Assembly (NCBI GenBank): GCA_035293045.1
Contig: DATDOY010000243.1
Coordinates: 1 to 9,899, forward strand
DNA length: 9,899 bases
Direction: 5' to 3'
DNA from: DATDOY01 sp035293045
GTDB taxonomy: Bacteria; Actinomycetota; Acidimicrobiia; IMCC26256; JACPCJ01
The notes below the pieces were generated by a model, which had not been told where the DNA came from, searched no databases, and saw only the letters and a program-made list of their open reading frames with translations. The position numbers were made by a program, and so were the translations under genes. Every line of letters begins with the position of its first letter. Position 1 is the stretch's first letter. Positions 1 through 6,245 of the stretch are shown here, piece by piece.

Positions 1-384
1 GAGACCATGTTGCTGGAGGACACGCCGGAGATGGCGCGGAACCTTCGGGGGCTCAAGGATCTTGGCGTGCGACTCGCACTCGACGACTTCGGTACGGCGT
101 TCTCGTCGCTCTCATATTTGCGACGCTTTCCCTTCGACTACATCAAGATCGACAACACGTTCACGGCGGAGCTTCCGCACAAGCCAAGGGCGGTGCTTTT
201 GATCGAGGCCATCCACCATCTCGCCGCCGCAATGGGAGCGACGGCAATCGCCGAAGGCATCGAGCGATCGGACCAGGCGGCCTGTCTGATGGCGGTGGGA
301 TGGGAACTCGGACAGGGCTTCGCATACAGCGCCCCGGTTCCCAGCGACGAAGCGTCGAGACTCGCGGCGAAGGGTGTCGTTTAG
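1..384 (+). CDS. EAL-domain c-di-GMP phosphodiesterase, C-terminal part (5' end outside window)
   Basis: This is the tail of an EAL domain, which hydrolyses cyclic di-GMP to pGpG in the cytoplasm. The reading frame is open from base 1, and the first codon (Glu) aligns with the conserved Glu of the 'E-I-T-E' segment. The ATG at 7 is therefore internal and the gene is 5'-truncated by the window edge. Visible motifs, counted from base 1, are DDFGT at residues 28-32 (metal-binding Asp pair), KID at 49-51, AEGIE further on, and a terminal GQGFAYSAPV matching the family's 'GQGY-FS-P' end. All catalytic residues expected in this half are present, so an active enzyme is plausible. The N-terminal architecture (GGDEF, PAS, membrane segments) cannot be seen. 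The gene ends with TAG at 382-384, convergent with the minus-strand gene at 429-1469. Confidence 0.9.
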   Translation, partial: ETMLLEDTPEMARNLRGLKDLGVRLALDDFGTAFSSLSYLRRFPFDYIKIDNTFTAELPHKPRAVLLIEAIHHLAAAMGATAIAEGIERSDQAACLMAVGWELGQGFAYSAPVPSDEASRLAAKGVV

Positions 385-386
385 CG

Positions 387-419
387 ACCGCGAGGACCCG
401 AAGGTCGAGATCCCGCGGT
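387..419. terminator. Candidate bidirectional hairpin between convergent genes
   Basis: Outer arms ACCGCG (387-392) and CGCGGT (414-419) are perfect inverted repeats. Between them is a second stem, GACC (395-398) / GGTC (403-406), closed by a CGAA tetraloop. The structure begins three bases after the EAL stop codon and ends ten bases from the stop of the opposing gene, the usual place for a shared terminator. There is no T-tract on either strand, so classical intrinsic termination is doubtful. Hairpins without U-tracts are common in high-GC actinobacteria. The assignment rests on position and base pairing only. Confidence 0.4.
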
Positions 420-428
420 GCGTGGTTG

Positions 429-1469
429 CTAGGGGGTAGTGGGCGGGCCGGTGAGGGGCCGCCGGGCCTGGCCTCGCAGGTTTCGGCGACGCCGCCGGAG
501 CCACAGGACGCTCCCCCCGATGGCGACGACGAGAACGACGCTCCCAGCGGCGGATCCCTTCTTCTTGTCTTCGCCGGTGACGCGCACGTCGCTGATCCGG
601 ACGACGTCGGCCTCTTGACCTTGGAAGTCCTGCGCTGACACGAGGATCGTGTGCTCGCCCTCGTCGAGTTCGAGACCGACGGTCGCTTCGCCCGCGTCGC
701 CAAGATCGCTGGTCTCACTCGGCCCGCCGTCGCTCCGCACGGTGACCTTGCCACGGGGTGGCCCATGAGTTATCTGAACAACGACGGGCGATGCGCCTTC
801 GTCGCTTGTGACGCGTGCGCTGGGGCGTCGGGGCCGTGGGAGGCTGACGTCGAACTCGTGGGTGGTCTCCGCCGATACGTTGCCCTCGTCGTCGGTGAGG
901 ACCACCGTGGCGATGTGGTCGCCGTTCGCCACGAGGAACGTGACGCGGGCGTGCCCGTCGTCGTCGAGGACCCCGCGCTGAGTCTGGGCGCGGCTTGTGA
1001 CGGTGACCTCGAAGCGCGCACCCGGCTTGCCGGTGATCTCGATCACAGTCTCCTGTCCCCCCGGCTCGGGCGGGGCGACGGTGATCGACGCAGGCTCGGG
1101 TGCCGCGACATCGACAGCGCTGGTCGTGCTCGTGGTGGCCGTCGGTGGGGGCTTGGTCGTTGATGGCGGTGGCTTGGTGGTCGGTGGGCTCGTTGCCGGA
1201 GGACTGGTCGCGGGAGGGCTGGTGGTGATCGGGGCCTCGGTTGCCGGGGGCGCCGTCGGTGCGGGAGCGCCGTGGCAGTGGTAGGTCTCGTCGGCGATCC
1301 CGTACTGCTCGCAGTTGGTGTGGCACGTGTGGCATCCGTTGTCGTCGAGTCCACCGGGCGATGCCCAGGCGTCTTGGACGACGAAGACGAACGGGACCAC
1401 TGCGAGGAACATCGCGACCACGCGGAGCGGGCGCGCGTACCTGCTCGTGCATCCGCGCTTCCGGGCCAT
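429..1469 (-). CDS. Secreted membrane-anchored protein: YHCH-type Cys/His head, Pro/Thr stalk, Ig-like repeats
   Basis: A 346-aa exported protein of unknown function. A basic N-terminus (MARKRG, RPLR) and hydrophobic core at about 17-31 form a signal peptide, with a likely signal-peptidase site after AWA at 34-36. Residues 37-66 hold a compact Cys/His motif, GGLDDNGCHTCHTNC then TYHCH, of the kind found in secreted 'YHYH/YHCH' modules and probably metal-binding. Residues about 68-115 are a Pro/Thr-rich stalk with TSPPA and TTKPP repeats. Residues about 124-295 look like two beta-rich Ig-like repeats. A transmembrane helix at 307-324 followed by RRRRR gives type I topology with a short basic cytoplasmic tail. 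C46-H-T-C-H50 matches the heme-c CxxCH pattern, possibly by chance. The start at 1469 is chosen because it gives a complete signal peptide; I see no strong Shine-Dalgarno. The gene is divergent from 1604. Adhesin or metal/surface sensing are guesses. Confidence 0.82.
   Translation of the reverse strand: MARKRGCTSRYARPLRVVAMFLAVVPFVFVVQDAWASPGGLDDNGCHTCHTNCEQYGIADETYHCHGAPAPTAPPATEAPITTSPPATSPPATSPPTTKPPPSTTKPPPTATTSTTSAVDVAAPEPASITVAPPEPGGQETVIEITGKPGARFEVTVTSRAQTQRGVLDDDGHARVTFLVANGDHIATVVLTDDEGNVSAETTHEFDVSLPRPRRPSARVTSDEGASPVVVQITHGPPRGKVTVRSDGGPSETSDLGDAGEATVGLELDEGEHTILVSAQDFQGQEADVVRISDVRVTGEDKKKGSAAGSVVLVVAIGGSVLWLRRRRRNLRGQARRPLTGPPTTP
1138..1260. repeat. Low-complexity repeat encoding the Pro/Thr stalk
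   Basis: Degenerate short GGTGG/GGGCTGGT-type units on the plus strand encode, on the minus strand, the stalk repeats TSPPA (about three tandem copies) and TTKPPP (two copies). They lie inside the secreted-protein gene. Such tracts expand and contract by slippage, so stalk length may vary between strains. On the plus strand they create a spurious Gly/Val-rich open frame. Confidence 0.6.
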
Positions 1470-1494
1470 CGCTGTGGCTCACGGCCGTCGGCGG

Positions 1495-1555
1495 CAAAGG
1501 TGTCGGTCGTTTCCGACATTGGGTCACAACTCGTTATCAACGACCGACACGTTTG
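1495..1555. promoter_or_regulatory. 17-nt inverted repeat with competing inner hairpin in a divergent intergenic region
   Basis: The left arm at 1495-1511 and right arm at 1539-1555 are complementary at 16 of 17 positions (a G-G mismatch pairs 1499 with 1551). The core is a perfect 12-bp repeat, GTGTCGGTCGTT (1500-1511) with AACGACCGACAC (1539-1550), separated by 27 nt. The left arm's TGTCGG (1501-1506) can instead pair with CCGACA at 1513-1518, giving a mutually exclusive small hairpin. The element lies in the 134-bp gap between the divergent genes starting at 1469 and 1604. It could be an operator for both, a 5'-UTR structure, or a tiny mobile relic. I see no convincing -35/-10 pair in the gap, and no clear target-site duplication flanks the repeat. 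Confidence 0.5.
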
Positions 1556-1603
1556 GCAGCTTGCTCCGTGTCCCTTCCTTAAGGCGAAGGTTGGAGGGAG
1601 AGC

Positions 1604-2374
1604 ATGCGCAAGGTCGGCGAGATCTACGGTCCGCCGTGCGAGCGCGCCGACAACGTGGCGGTCGAGGTCTTCGGCGCGTCGCTCAACTTCAAGGCCAAGG
1701 CGGCCAACCAACTGTTGCGGGCGGCGATCCGCGCCTACGACGTCGGGTATGTGGTGCGCCGCATCGAGTCGTACAACTGCCGCAAGAAGACGAGCGGCCG
1801 TGGGTGGTCGGCGCACTCGTGGCCGGTGGCCGTCGACGTCAACCCCGACCGCAATCCGTACCGCAGCGACGGGGCCCTGCGCACCGACATGCCCGCCGAG
1901 TTTGTGGCCGCCTTCAAGACAGAAGGATTCGGCTGGGGCGGCGACTGGCGGTCGGTCAAGGACCCGATGCATTTCAGCCTCGACCCCGCCGAGGGCGGAA
2001 AGCCTCGACCGGAGCCGTTCGATGCTGCGCTCCAGGATGAGGCGATGGCGAAGTGGCGTACTCGCAACGGTGGCGTGAATGCGCCACCGCCACCCCCGAC
2101 TCGCCCGAAGCCGAGCGGTGCCCAGGCGCCGACGTATCCCGGGCACGCCGTGAGCATGGACGTATGGCGACGGGGCGGGAAGCAGGCCGATGCCACGGTG
2201 GCTGCGTTCCAGGCCCAGCTCGTCAACCGGGGTTGGAGCATTACCGCGGACGGCCACTTCGGCCCCAAGACCGACCAGGCGGTCCGAGCGTTCCAGCGTG
2301 AGAAGCGCCTTGCCGTCGACGGGGTGGTCGGTCCGGCGACCTGGCGCGCCATCTGGGAAGCGCCCATCTCGTAG
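1604..2374 (+). CDS. M15-family peptidoglycan peptidase with C-terminal peptidoglycan-binding domain (endolysin-like)
   Basis: A 256-aa zinc peptidase of the VanY/L-Ala-D-Glu endopeptidase type, predicted to cleave peptide stems of peptidoglycan. The M15 catalytic domain covers about 1-130. The SxHxxxxAxD signature appears as SAHSWPVAVD (69-78), giving zinc ligands H71 and D78. FGWGGDW at 109-115 and DPMHF at 120-124 supply the catalytic Asp (D120) and third ligand H123, as in CwlK/Ply500-type enzymes. A Pro-rich linker (about 159-175) leads to a peptidoglycan-binding type 1 repeat at about 190-252, with DGHFGPKT and VDGVVGPATW. No signal peptide is visible, so export would need a holin-like or non-Sec route, as for phage endolysins. 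The start is supported by GGAGGGAG at 1593-1600. The next gene, a membrane protein, begins 18 nt downstream. A cell-wall remodelling role rather than lysis is equally possible. Confidence 0.88.
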   Translation: MRKVGEIYGPPCERADNVAVEVFGASLNFKAKAANQLLRAAIRAYDVGYVVRRIESYNCRKKTSGRGWSAHSWPVAVDVNPDRNPYRSDGALRTDMPAEFVAAFKTEGFGWGGDWRSVKDPMHFSLDPAEGGKPRPEPFDAALQDEAMAKWRTRNGGVNAPPPPPTRPKPSGAQAPTYPGHAVSMDVWRRGGKQADATVAAFQAQLVNRGWSITADGHFGPKTDQAVRAFQREKRLAVDGVVGPATWRAIWEAPIS

Positions 2375-2392
2375 GCGAATGGCGGCGGCGAC

Positions 2393-3136
2393 ATGACCAA
2401 CGGGGAGGAGTCCGCACGCGGTGGAAACATCGCCGCGGTTCTGGGGAGCCTGGTGCTGGTGGTCCTGTCAGTGCAGCCGCTCATCTCGATGATCGACGTG
2501 CATCAGGGCCTCTCGCAGGAGGATCTCAAGGCGCAGGCCGCCGCCGAGGACGTCGCGCAGGACGTCAAGGACGCCACCGAAACGGTGGTGGCGGCGACGG
2601 AGGATGCGCAAGCGCTCGCCGACGACATCGCCGACGCCACCGGCGATCCCGCGACGGCCCAAGTGGCCGAGGAGGGTGTGGGCCAGCTCGTGGCATCGAT
2701 CGAGAACGCCGAGGACGAGGCGAAGCAGGCGTCGAGCGGCACCCGGGCGTTGCGTCAGGAGAAGAGCGGAGTCGTGCAGGTGCTGTGGAAGCGGTGGACG
2801 ACGGGCGCTGAGTTGCTGTCGCTGTGGCTGGTGGTCGTCGCTGGGGTGTTGGGGGGCGCGATCAGGTCCTTTTACCTCGGGTCCCTCAAGTACACGACCA
2901 AGAGATGGGAGCCCCGGTTCTGGCTCTGGTACACGGGCCGGCCCGTGCTCGGCGCCAGCGTCGCGCTCGTGGTTTACGCGGGCGTGCGCGGCGGCCTCCT
3001 CAACGTCGGGATCGACAGCGCCAAGCTCAACGCCTACGGCCTCGTGTTCGTCGCCGCCGTGTCGGGGCTGTATGGCGGCAAGGTCATCGAGCGCCTTGGC
3101 CGCCTGAAGGGCCTGACGGAGTTGGAGGAAGCGTGA
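2393..3136 (+). CDS. Multi-pass membrane protein with long acidic helical domain, function unknown
   Basis: A 247-aa protein. TM1 lies at about 13-33. Residues about 40-125 form an Ala/Asp/Glu/Val-rich, Gly-poor helical stretch likely to be a coiled coil, interrupted near GDP at 84-86. Three more hydrophobic segments follow at about 139-160, 184-204 and 214-232. The C-terminal half, with GGAIRSF, a WYTGRP loop, YAGVRGGLL, and NAYG...GLYGGK, resembles a recurrent but unnamed bacterial membrane module (recollection, not a search). Gene order directly after an endolysin-like peptidase suggests a holin-like or anchoring partner, although it is longer than most holins. No good Shine-Dalgarno precedes ATG 2393 (upstream is GGCGGCGGCGAC). 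With only 18 nt after the previous stop, translational coupling is likely. Confidence is high for a real gene and low for any function. Confidence 0.82.
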   Translation: MTNGEESARGGNIAAVLGSLVLVVLSVQPLISMIDVHQGLSQEDLKAQAAAEDVAQDVKDATETVVAATEDAQALADDIADATGDPATAQVAEEGVGQLVASIENAEDEAKQASSGTRALRQEKSGVVQVLWKRWTTGAELLSLWLVVVAGVLGGAIRSFYLGSLKYTTKRWEPRFWLWYTGRPVLGASVALVVYAGVRGGLLNVGIDSAKLNAYGLVFVAAVSGLYGGKVIERLGRLKGLTELEEA

Positions 3137-3228
3137 CGGCTGTTGCCGTCCGCGGCCATTTCGTTTCAACCCGTTACGAGGGAACGCCTCTGGGTGCTGA
3201 CGAATACGGATTCACTCGTTCAGGTTCC

Positions 3229-3242
3229 CAGTCGCGCGACTG
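3229..3242. promoter_or_regulatory. 14-bp perfect palindrome just upstream of a Shine-Dalgarno
   Basis: CAGTCGCGCGACTG reads the same on both strands. It ends four bases before the AAGGAGGA ribosome-binding site at 3247-3254 of the 69-aa SANT-like gene. The position suits an operator (possible autoregulation by the downstream DNA-binding protein). As RNA the palindrome has no room for a normal loop, so a dimer-binding DNA site is more likely than a hairpin. Confidence 0.35.
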
Positions 3243-3246
3243 ATCG

Positions 3247-3254
3247 AAGGAGGA
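3247..3254 (+). promoter_or_regulatory. Strong ribosome-binding site fixing a GTG start
   Basis: AAGGAGGA is a near-perfect Shine-Dalgarno, five bases before GTG at 3260. It is the reason for choosing that codon over the in-frame ATG at 3143. Confidence 0.8.
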
Positions 3255-3259
3255 TCACA

Positions 3260-3469
3260 GTGCCGAAGACACCACCGAATTCTGGCCAGCGATGGACATC
3301 GGACGAGGTGAAACAGCTCAAGCAGGAGATCAAGCAGAACACGCCGACGCGGGTGATGGGCATCAAGCACGGCCGCTCGGCGGCCGCCGTTCAGAGCAAG
3401 GCCAACGACCTCGGCCTGTCGACCAAGCCGGTCAACCAGCGGCCGTACGGGACGACGAAGAAGTCGTAG
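3260..3469 (+). CDS. Small SANT/Myb-like helix-turn-helix protein
   Basis: A 69-aa basic protein starting at GTG. Residues about 9-50 fit a SANT/Myb-like tri-helical fold: RWTSDEV...LKQEI, then NTPTRVMGIKHGRSAAAVQSKANDLGLS. The conserved Trp near the start and the 'GR-AAV-SKA-LGL' recognition-helix pattern are typical of small bacterial proteins of this type. The C-terminal tail (KPVNQRPYGTTKKS) is basic and matches the usual ending of this family as I recall it. It probably binds DNA or acts as a small regulator; no target is known to me. The gene has its own strong Shine-Dalgarno and a palindrome directly upstream, which may be its own operator. TAG at 3467-3469 is followed at once by an ATG (3470) of doubtful meaning. 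Confidence 0.8.
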   Translation: MPKTPPNSGQRWTSDEVKQLKQEIKQNTPTRVMGIKHGRSAAAVQSKANDLGLSTKPVNQRPYGTTKKS

Positions 3470-3757
3470 ATGTCGGTCACGGTGGGCGGGATCACCCTGC
3501 ACGTCGGGGGGCCGGGCGGTGCCGACGACTTGGGCGCGTACACGGGCCGACACAATCACCCCGCCGGTACTCTGTCTTCATCTAGTCCTCGTATGTTATT
3601 GCCACCAGGGGAGGCCTTGCCAACAGCTCCGGCGACAAGAGCGTTCGACCTCCGTGGCCCGGACGCGGGGGCGTCTCCCGGTCCGTTGCCAGTCGCTGTG
3701 ACCGGCGTTGACAAGCGGGTGACCGTCCGCCCCACCGAGTCGTCCAGTCGCGAATGA
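3470..3757 (+). CDS. Doubtful 95-aa open frame before the patatin gene
   Basis: The frame starts at ATG immediately after the preceding stop and overlaps the patatin start by four bases (ATGA at 3754-3757). That is a coupling arrangement and could matter, because the patatin gene has no Shine-Dalgarno of its own. Against it, only the first 30 or so codons (MSVTVGGITLHVGG onward) have normal GC-rich third positions. From about 3560 codon use becomes atypical (TCT, AGT, TTA, CCA) and the residues look like translated spacer. It has no recognisable domain. It may be a leader peptide, a gene remnant with a lost frame, or no gene at all. Confidence 0.25.
   Translation: MSVTVGGITLHVGGPGGADDLGAYTGRHNHPAGTLSSSSPRMLLPPGEALPTAPATRAFDLRGPDAGASPGPLPVAVTGVDKRVTVRPTESSSRE
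3565..3605 (+). promoter_or_regulatory. AT-richer patch, possible promoter for the patatin operon
   Basis: A local drop in GC around CTTCATCTAGTCCTCGTATGTTATTG contains TATGTT at 3592-3597, a fair -10 hexamer. No good -35 is found 16-18 bp upstream. It lies 150-190 bp ahead of the patatin start and is the most AT-rich stretch before this operon. The assignment is weak. If true, transcription would start near 3604, inside the doubtful 95-aa frame, which would argue against that frame. Confidence 0.22.
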
Positions 3758-5325
3758 CGCGCATCGGCGCAGCCCTCTCCGGAGGAGGTCATCGGGCGAC
3801 CGCCTGGGGCGTCGGTGCGCTGGCTGCGCTGGTCGAGACCGGCGCGAGCGCCGATGTCGTGTCGGTCTCATCGGTGTCGGGCGGCTCGATCGCCAACGGA
3901 TTTGTGGCTGCGAGTGGCGACTTCCGCGAGCAACACGTCTCGGCGCGCTTCGCGGATGTTGTTAGGCCCCTCCTCCAGGTCGTGGCCCGTGACGGGCTGT
4001 TCTTTCCGGGGACGGCGACGCGTGGCTACGTCATTCGTGCGCTTGGTTCGGTGGCGCTCATCGGACTGGTGGGCGTCGGCCTCCTGGCAGCCCTCATTGC
4101 GGCCGGTCGCGAGACCAGACTGATCGGATATGTGATCGCCGGCTTGGTTGCCGGGGCCGTCATCGGCTGGAAATTGGGTGGGCCAGTGCGACGGCGGCGC
4201 GTCGTCGTCACCGCCGTTGCCGGCGTTGCTACCGGTCTGACTGCCTTGTTGGGTGCCGGATTGACAAGCGGTATGCACGGCACCGCCCTCTGGGTCGTGC
4301 TCACGGTCCTCGGCGTGACGTGGCTCCTTCTCGTCTGGATCGCCCTGGTATTGCTGTCCCAGCGTGGGAAGGCGGTTGAGCGGGCGTTGGCCCGAACCCT
4401 CCTGGCCCATCCCGCGGATGGGCGTCCGCTCACGCTGGCGGACGTCGTCTCCGGTGTGAACCACGTCCTCTGCGCGACGGATCTCGAATCCGGAGACCAC
4501 TTCTATATGGCGCCGAGGTTCCTCTACGGCTACCGCGAGGGCACCTCGACCACCGCACCGGCGACGGTGACGCTCGCGGCGGCCGTCCAGGCGTCCGCTG
4601 CGCTACCGGGCGCCTTCCCACCGGCGATCATCGAGACCGGACCCTTCGTGCGTGACCCCTCGATCACCAATCCCTCGTCGTCACCGCAGCGCGTCGTCCT
4701 GTCGGACGGCGGGGTCTACGACAACATGGCCGAGCAGTGGGAAGCGGGACTCGAAGCCCGCCTCCGCCGCTGCCCGCAACTCGCGAAGGTGCAGGAGCCA
4801 GCCGACGTCCTTCTGGTGGCGAACGCGTCTGAGGACTGGGAGTGGAACCCGTTCACCGCCCGGGGCCGCGTCAGTCGCGAGCTGCTCGGACTCCTGCGCG
4901 ACCAGGGGATCCAATACGACGTCAGCACCGCCAGACGTCGGGCGCAATTCTTCGAGCGCTTCCACGCCAATCGCCTGGCCGGTCGCGGGCCGGTGGGCGT
5001 CATCGTGATGGTCGATCGCAGCCCGCTCAGCCTGGCGGCTCCGTTCGCGCGCGGGGACGACGCCGTCGCCCAACGGGCGCGCGAGGCCGTTGACTTCGTT
5101 CTGGCCCAACGCAGCGACGAGGCATGGACCGCCATGGCCCAGCACAACGCGCAGGTTCCGACGACCCTGGGACCCATCGGCGTCGAAGCCGCGCTGGATC
5201 TCATGGAACATGCCTTTACGTCCACCGTGGTTGGCCTGTACGTCCTGTGCGGCCTCGGCGTGCTCGCCCCTTTCCCGCGCGCCACCTACGCCGCCGTACT
5301 TGACGATCAGCCCAAGGAGGCCTGA
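3754..5325 (+). CDS. Patatin-like phospholipase with an inserted four-helix membrane domain
   Basis: A 523-aa putative acyl hydrolase acting on membrane lipids. The patatin oxyanion-hole motif SGGGHRA is at 9-15. The nucleophile is S42 in SVSGG (40-44). The dyad Asp is D318 in SDGGVYDN. Both catalytic residues are thus present, giving the Ser-Asp dyad of patatins. Between them lie four predicted transmembrane helices (about 96-117, 123-139, 150-170, 178-201) with an RRRR turn at 146-149. This would tether the catalytic domain to the inner membrane. After D318 the chain continues about 200 residues as a soluble domain. No Shine-Dalgarno is visible before ATG 3754 and an in-frame stop lies at 3709, so translation is leaderless or coupled to the doubtful upstream frame. 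It overlaps the next gene by one base (TGATG), placing it first in a three-gene operon. Confidence 0.88.
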   Translation: MTRIGAALSGGGHRATAWGVGALAALVETGASADVVSVSSVSGGSIANGFVAASGDFREQHVSARFADVVRPLLQVVARDGLFFPGTATRGYVIRALGSVALIGLVGVGLLAALIAAGRETRLIGYVIAGLVAGAVIGWKLGGPVRRRRVVVTAVAGVATGLTALLGAGLTSGMHGTALWVVLTVLGVTWLLLVWIALVLLSQRGKAVERALARTLLAHPADGRPLTLADVVSGVNHVLCATDLESGDHFYMAPRFLYGYREGTSTTAPATVTLAAAVQASAALPGAFPPAIIETGPFVRDPSITNPSSSPQRVVLSDGGVYDNMAEQWEAGLEARLRRCPQLAKVQEPADVLLVANASEDWEWNPFTARGRVSRELLGLLRDQGIQYDVSTARRRAQFFERFHANRLAGRGPVGVIVMVDRSPLSLAAPFARGDDAVAQRAREAVDFVLAQRSDEAWTAMAQHNAQVPTTLGPIGVEAALDLMEHAFTSTVVGLYVLCGLGVLAPFPRATYAAVLDDQPKEA

Positions 5326-6245
5326 TGACGATCTCCACTCCCTGTCCGCATTGCGGCGCGCCGGTTCCTCTCGATGACGACGACACCCTCGATCGCCTGG
5401 CGGCCGTCCTCGAGGCTCGGGAGCGTGGCACTGCGATTGAGACAGTCGTCGGCATCGATCCGGCAGCAGCAGCTGCGGTGACCGACAGCTGGGAGGTCCT
5501 GCGTCCGCTGACACCACCACCGCTGGCCCTGAGCAGTTTCACGCCGTCGGCGAATCGAACCTCGGGTCCGCAGTGGTGGCTGCCGTCACTGGCGTATCTC
5601 GCTTACCAATCGACGGACCGTCCTGACGCGCGCGGCGCGCTCGACGCGTTCGCGCTCCGCCGCGACCGACTGGGCTACGCCGTGGTGGAGGAGCGCACCG
5701 ACGACACCATCGGTCTTTCGATCGAACCCTGGCCCCTCGTCGACCGGCAAGGCCGCCTGCGCTTTCCTATCCACCGCGACCCTCACCAGCTGGAGATCGA
5801 CGTCGCCGACCTCGCCGGAATGTTGAGCGCTCACCGACAACGCTGGCGTGAACTGGGGCTCCTGCCCGAGGGCCTGGGGGATCGCGGCGTGGAGATCGGC
5901 GACGCCTACGGCGTGTCATTGACGGGCACCCCCGCCGCGGGCGGGCCGCCCCAGCCCGAGGTCTTCCCCGAGCTGCCGATGCCCTTGGGCCAGCCGGCAC
6001 TTCCCGGCGGCGAACTCGTCGAGATCGTGATTGACGTCACCTGGGACGCCCGGGAGGCGGGCAAGCTGGCGCACTACGCCGCCGTCGCCGGGGTCGTACC
6101 GACCGACCCCGATGCACGAGGGACTGGCGTCGCCGCCGAAACCGAGGAGCGCTACCTCATCGGCTTTGACCAGGGGATCGATCCTCGGGACCTCCTGCCG
6201 AGCGGACAGCCAGCTCGCGACATTGGACCGGAGCAGTTGGCATGA
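5325..6245 (+). CDS. Uncharacterised protein with N-terminal CPHCG motif
   Basis: A 306-aa soluble protein that I do not recognise. It begins with a single knuckle CPHCG (7-11), resembling half a zinc ribbon; no second CxxC pair is present, so metal binding would need dimerisation or a partner. Residues about 20-55 are predicted helical (TLDRLAAVLEARERG). A Trp-rich patch (PQWWLPSLAYLAYQ) and a mixed alpha/beta region with RLRFPIHRDPHQLEID follow. The C-terminal third includes a Pro/Gly-rich linker and then a possible small domain starting ELVEIVIDVTWDAREAG. No transmembrane helix or signal peptide is seen. It has a strong AAGGAGG at 5314-5320, overlaps the patatin stop (TGATG) and overlaps the MBL gene start (ATGA at 6242). 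It is therefore almost certainly co-expressed with both and may be an adaptor or substrate-binding subunit. Confidence 0.85.
   Translation: MTISTPCPHCGAPVPLDDDDTLDRLAAVLEARERGTAIETVVGIDPAAAAAVTDSWEVLRPLTPPPLALSSFTPSANRTSGPQWWLPSLAYLAYQSTDRPDARGALDAFALRRDRLGYAVVEERTDDTIGLSIEPWPLVDRQGRLRFPIHRDPHQLEIDVADLAGMLSAHRQRWRELGLLPEGLGDRGVEIGDAYGVSLTGTPAAGGPPQPEVFPELPMPLGQPALPGGELVEIVIDVTWDAREAGKLAHYAAVAGVVPTDPDARGTGVAAETEERYLIGFDQGIDPRDLLPSGQPARDIGPEQLA

Larger units (their letters stand above)
3137..3259 (+). other. Spacer and 5' leader of the small SANT-like gene
   Basis: These 123 bp separate the membrane-protein stop from the GTG start at 3260. They contain a 14-bp perfect palindrome (listed separately) and a strong ribosome-binding site. 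A longer reading frame continues upstream in phase to an ATG at 3143, but that part lacks Shine-Dalgarno support and its residue content looks non-coding. I therefore treat it as leader. No convincing sigma-70 hexamers were seen. Confidence 0.4.

Noticed and set aside
1043..2257. A 404-aa minus-strand open frame spanning the divergent promoter and the M15 gene
   Set aside because: It runs antisense to two genes with clear domains, covers the intergenic inverted repeat and has an Arg/Pro-rich composition typical of GC-rich shadow frames.
3143..3259. An N-terminal extension of the SANT-like protein to ATG 3143
   Set aside because: The extra 39 residues lack coding character and bypass a near-perfect Shine-Dalgarno that points to GTG 3260.
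3708..3736. TTGACA at 3708-3713 as a -35 box for the patatin gene
   Set aside because: No -10-like hexamer is found 16-18 bp downstream; the region there is CCCACCGAGT.
4681..5520. A 279-aa minus-strand open frame across the patatin/CPHCG junction
   Set aside because: It is antisense to the catalytic Asp region of the patatin and has no recognisable motif; long antisense frames are expected at this GC content.
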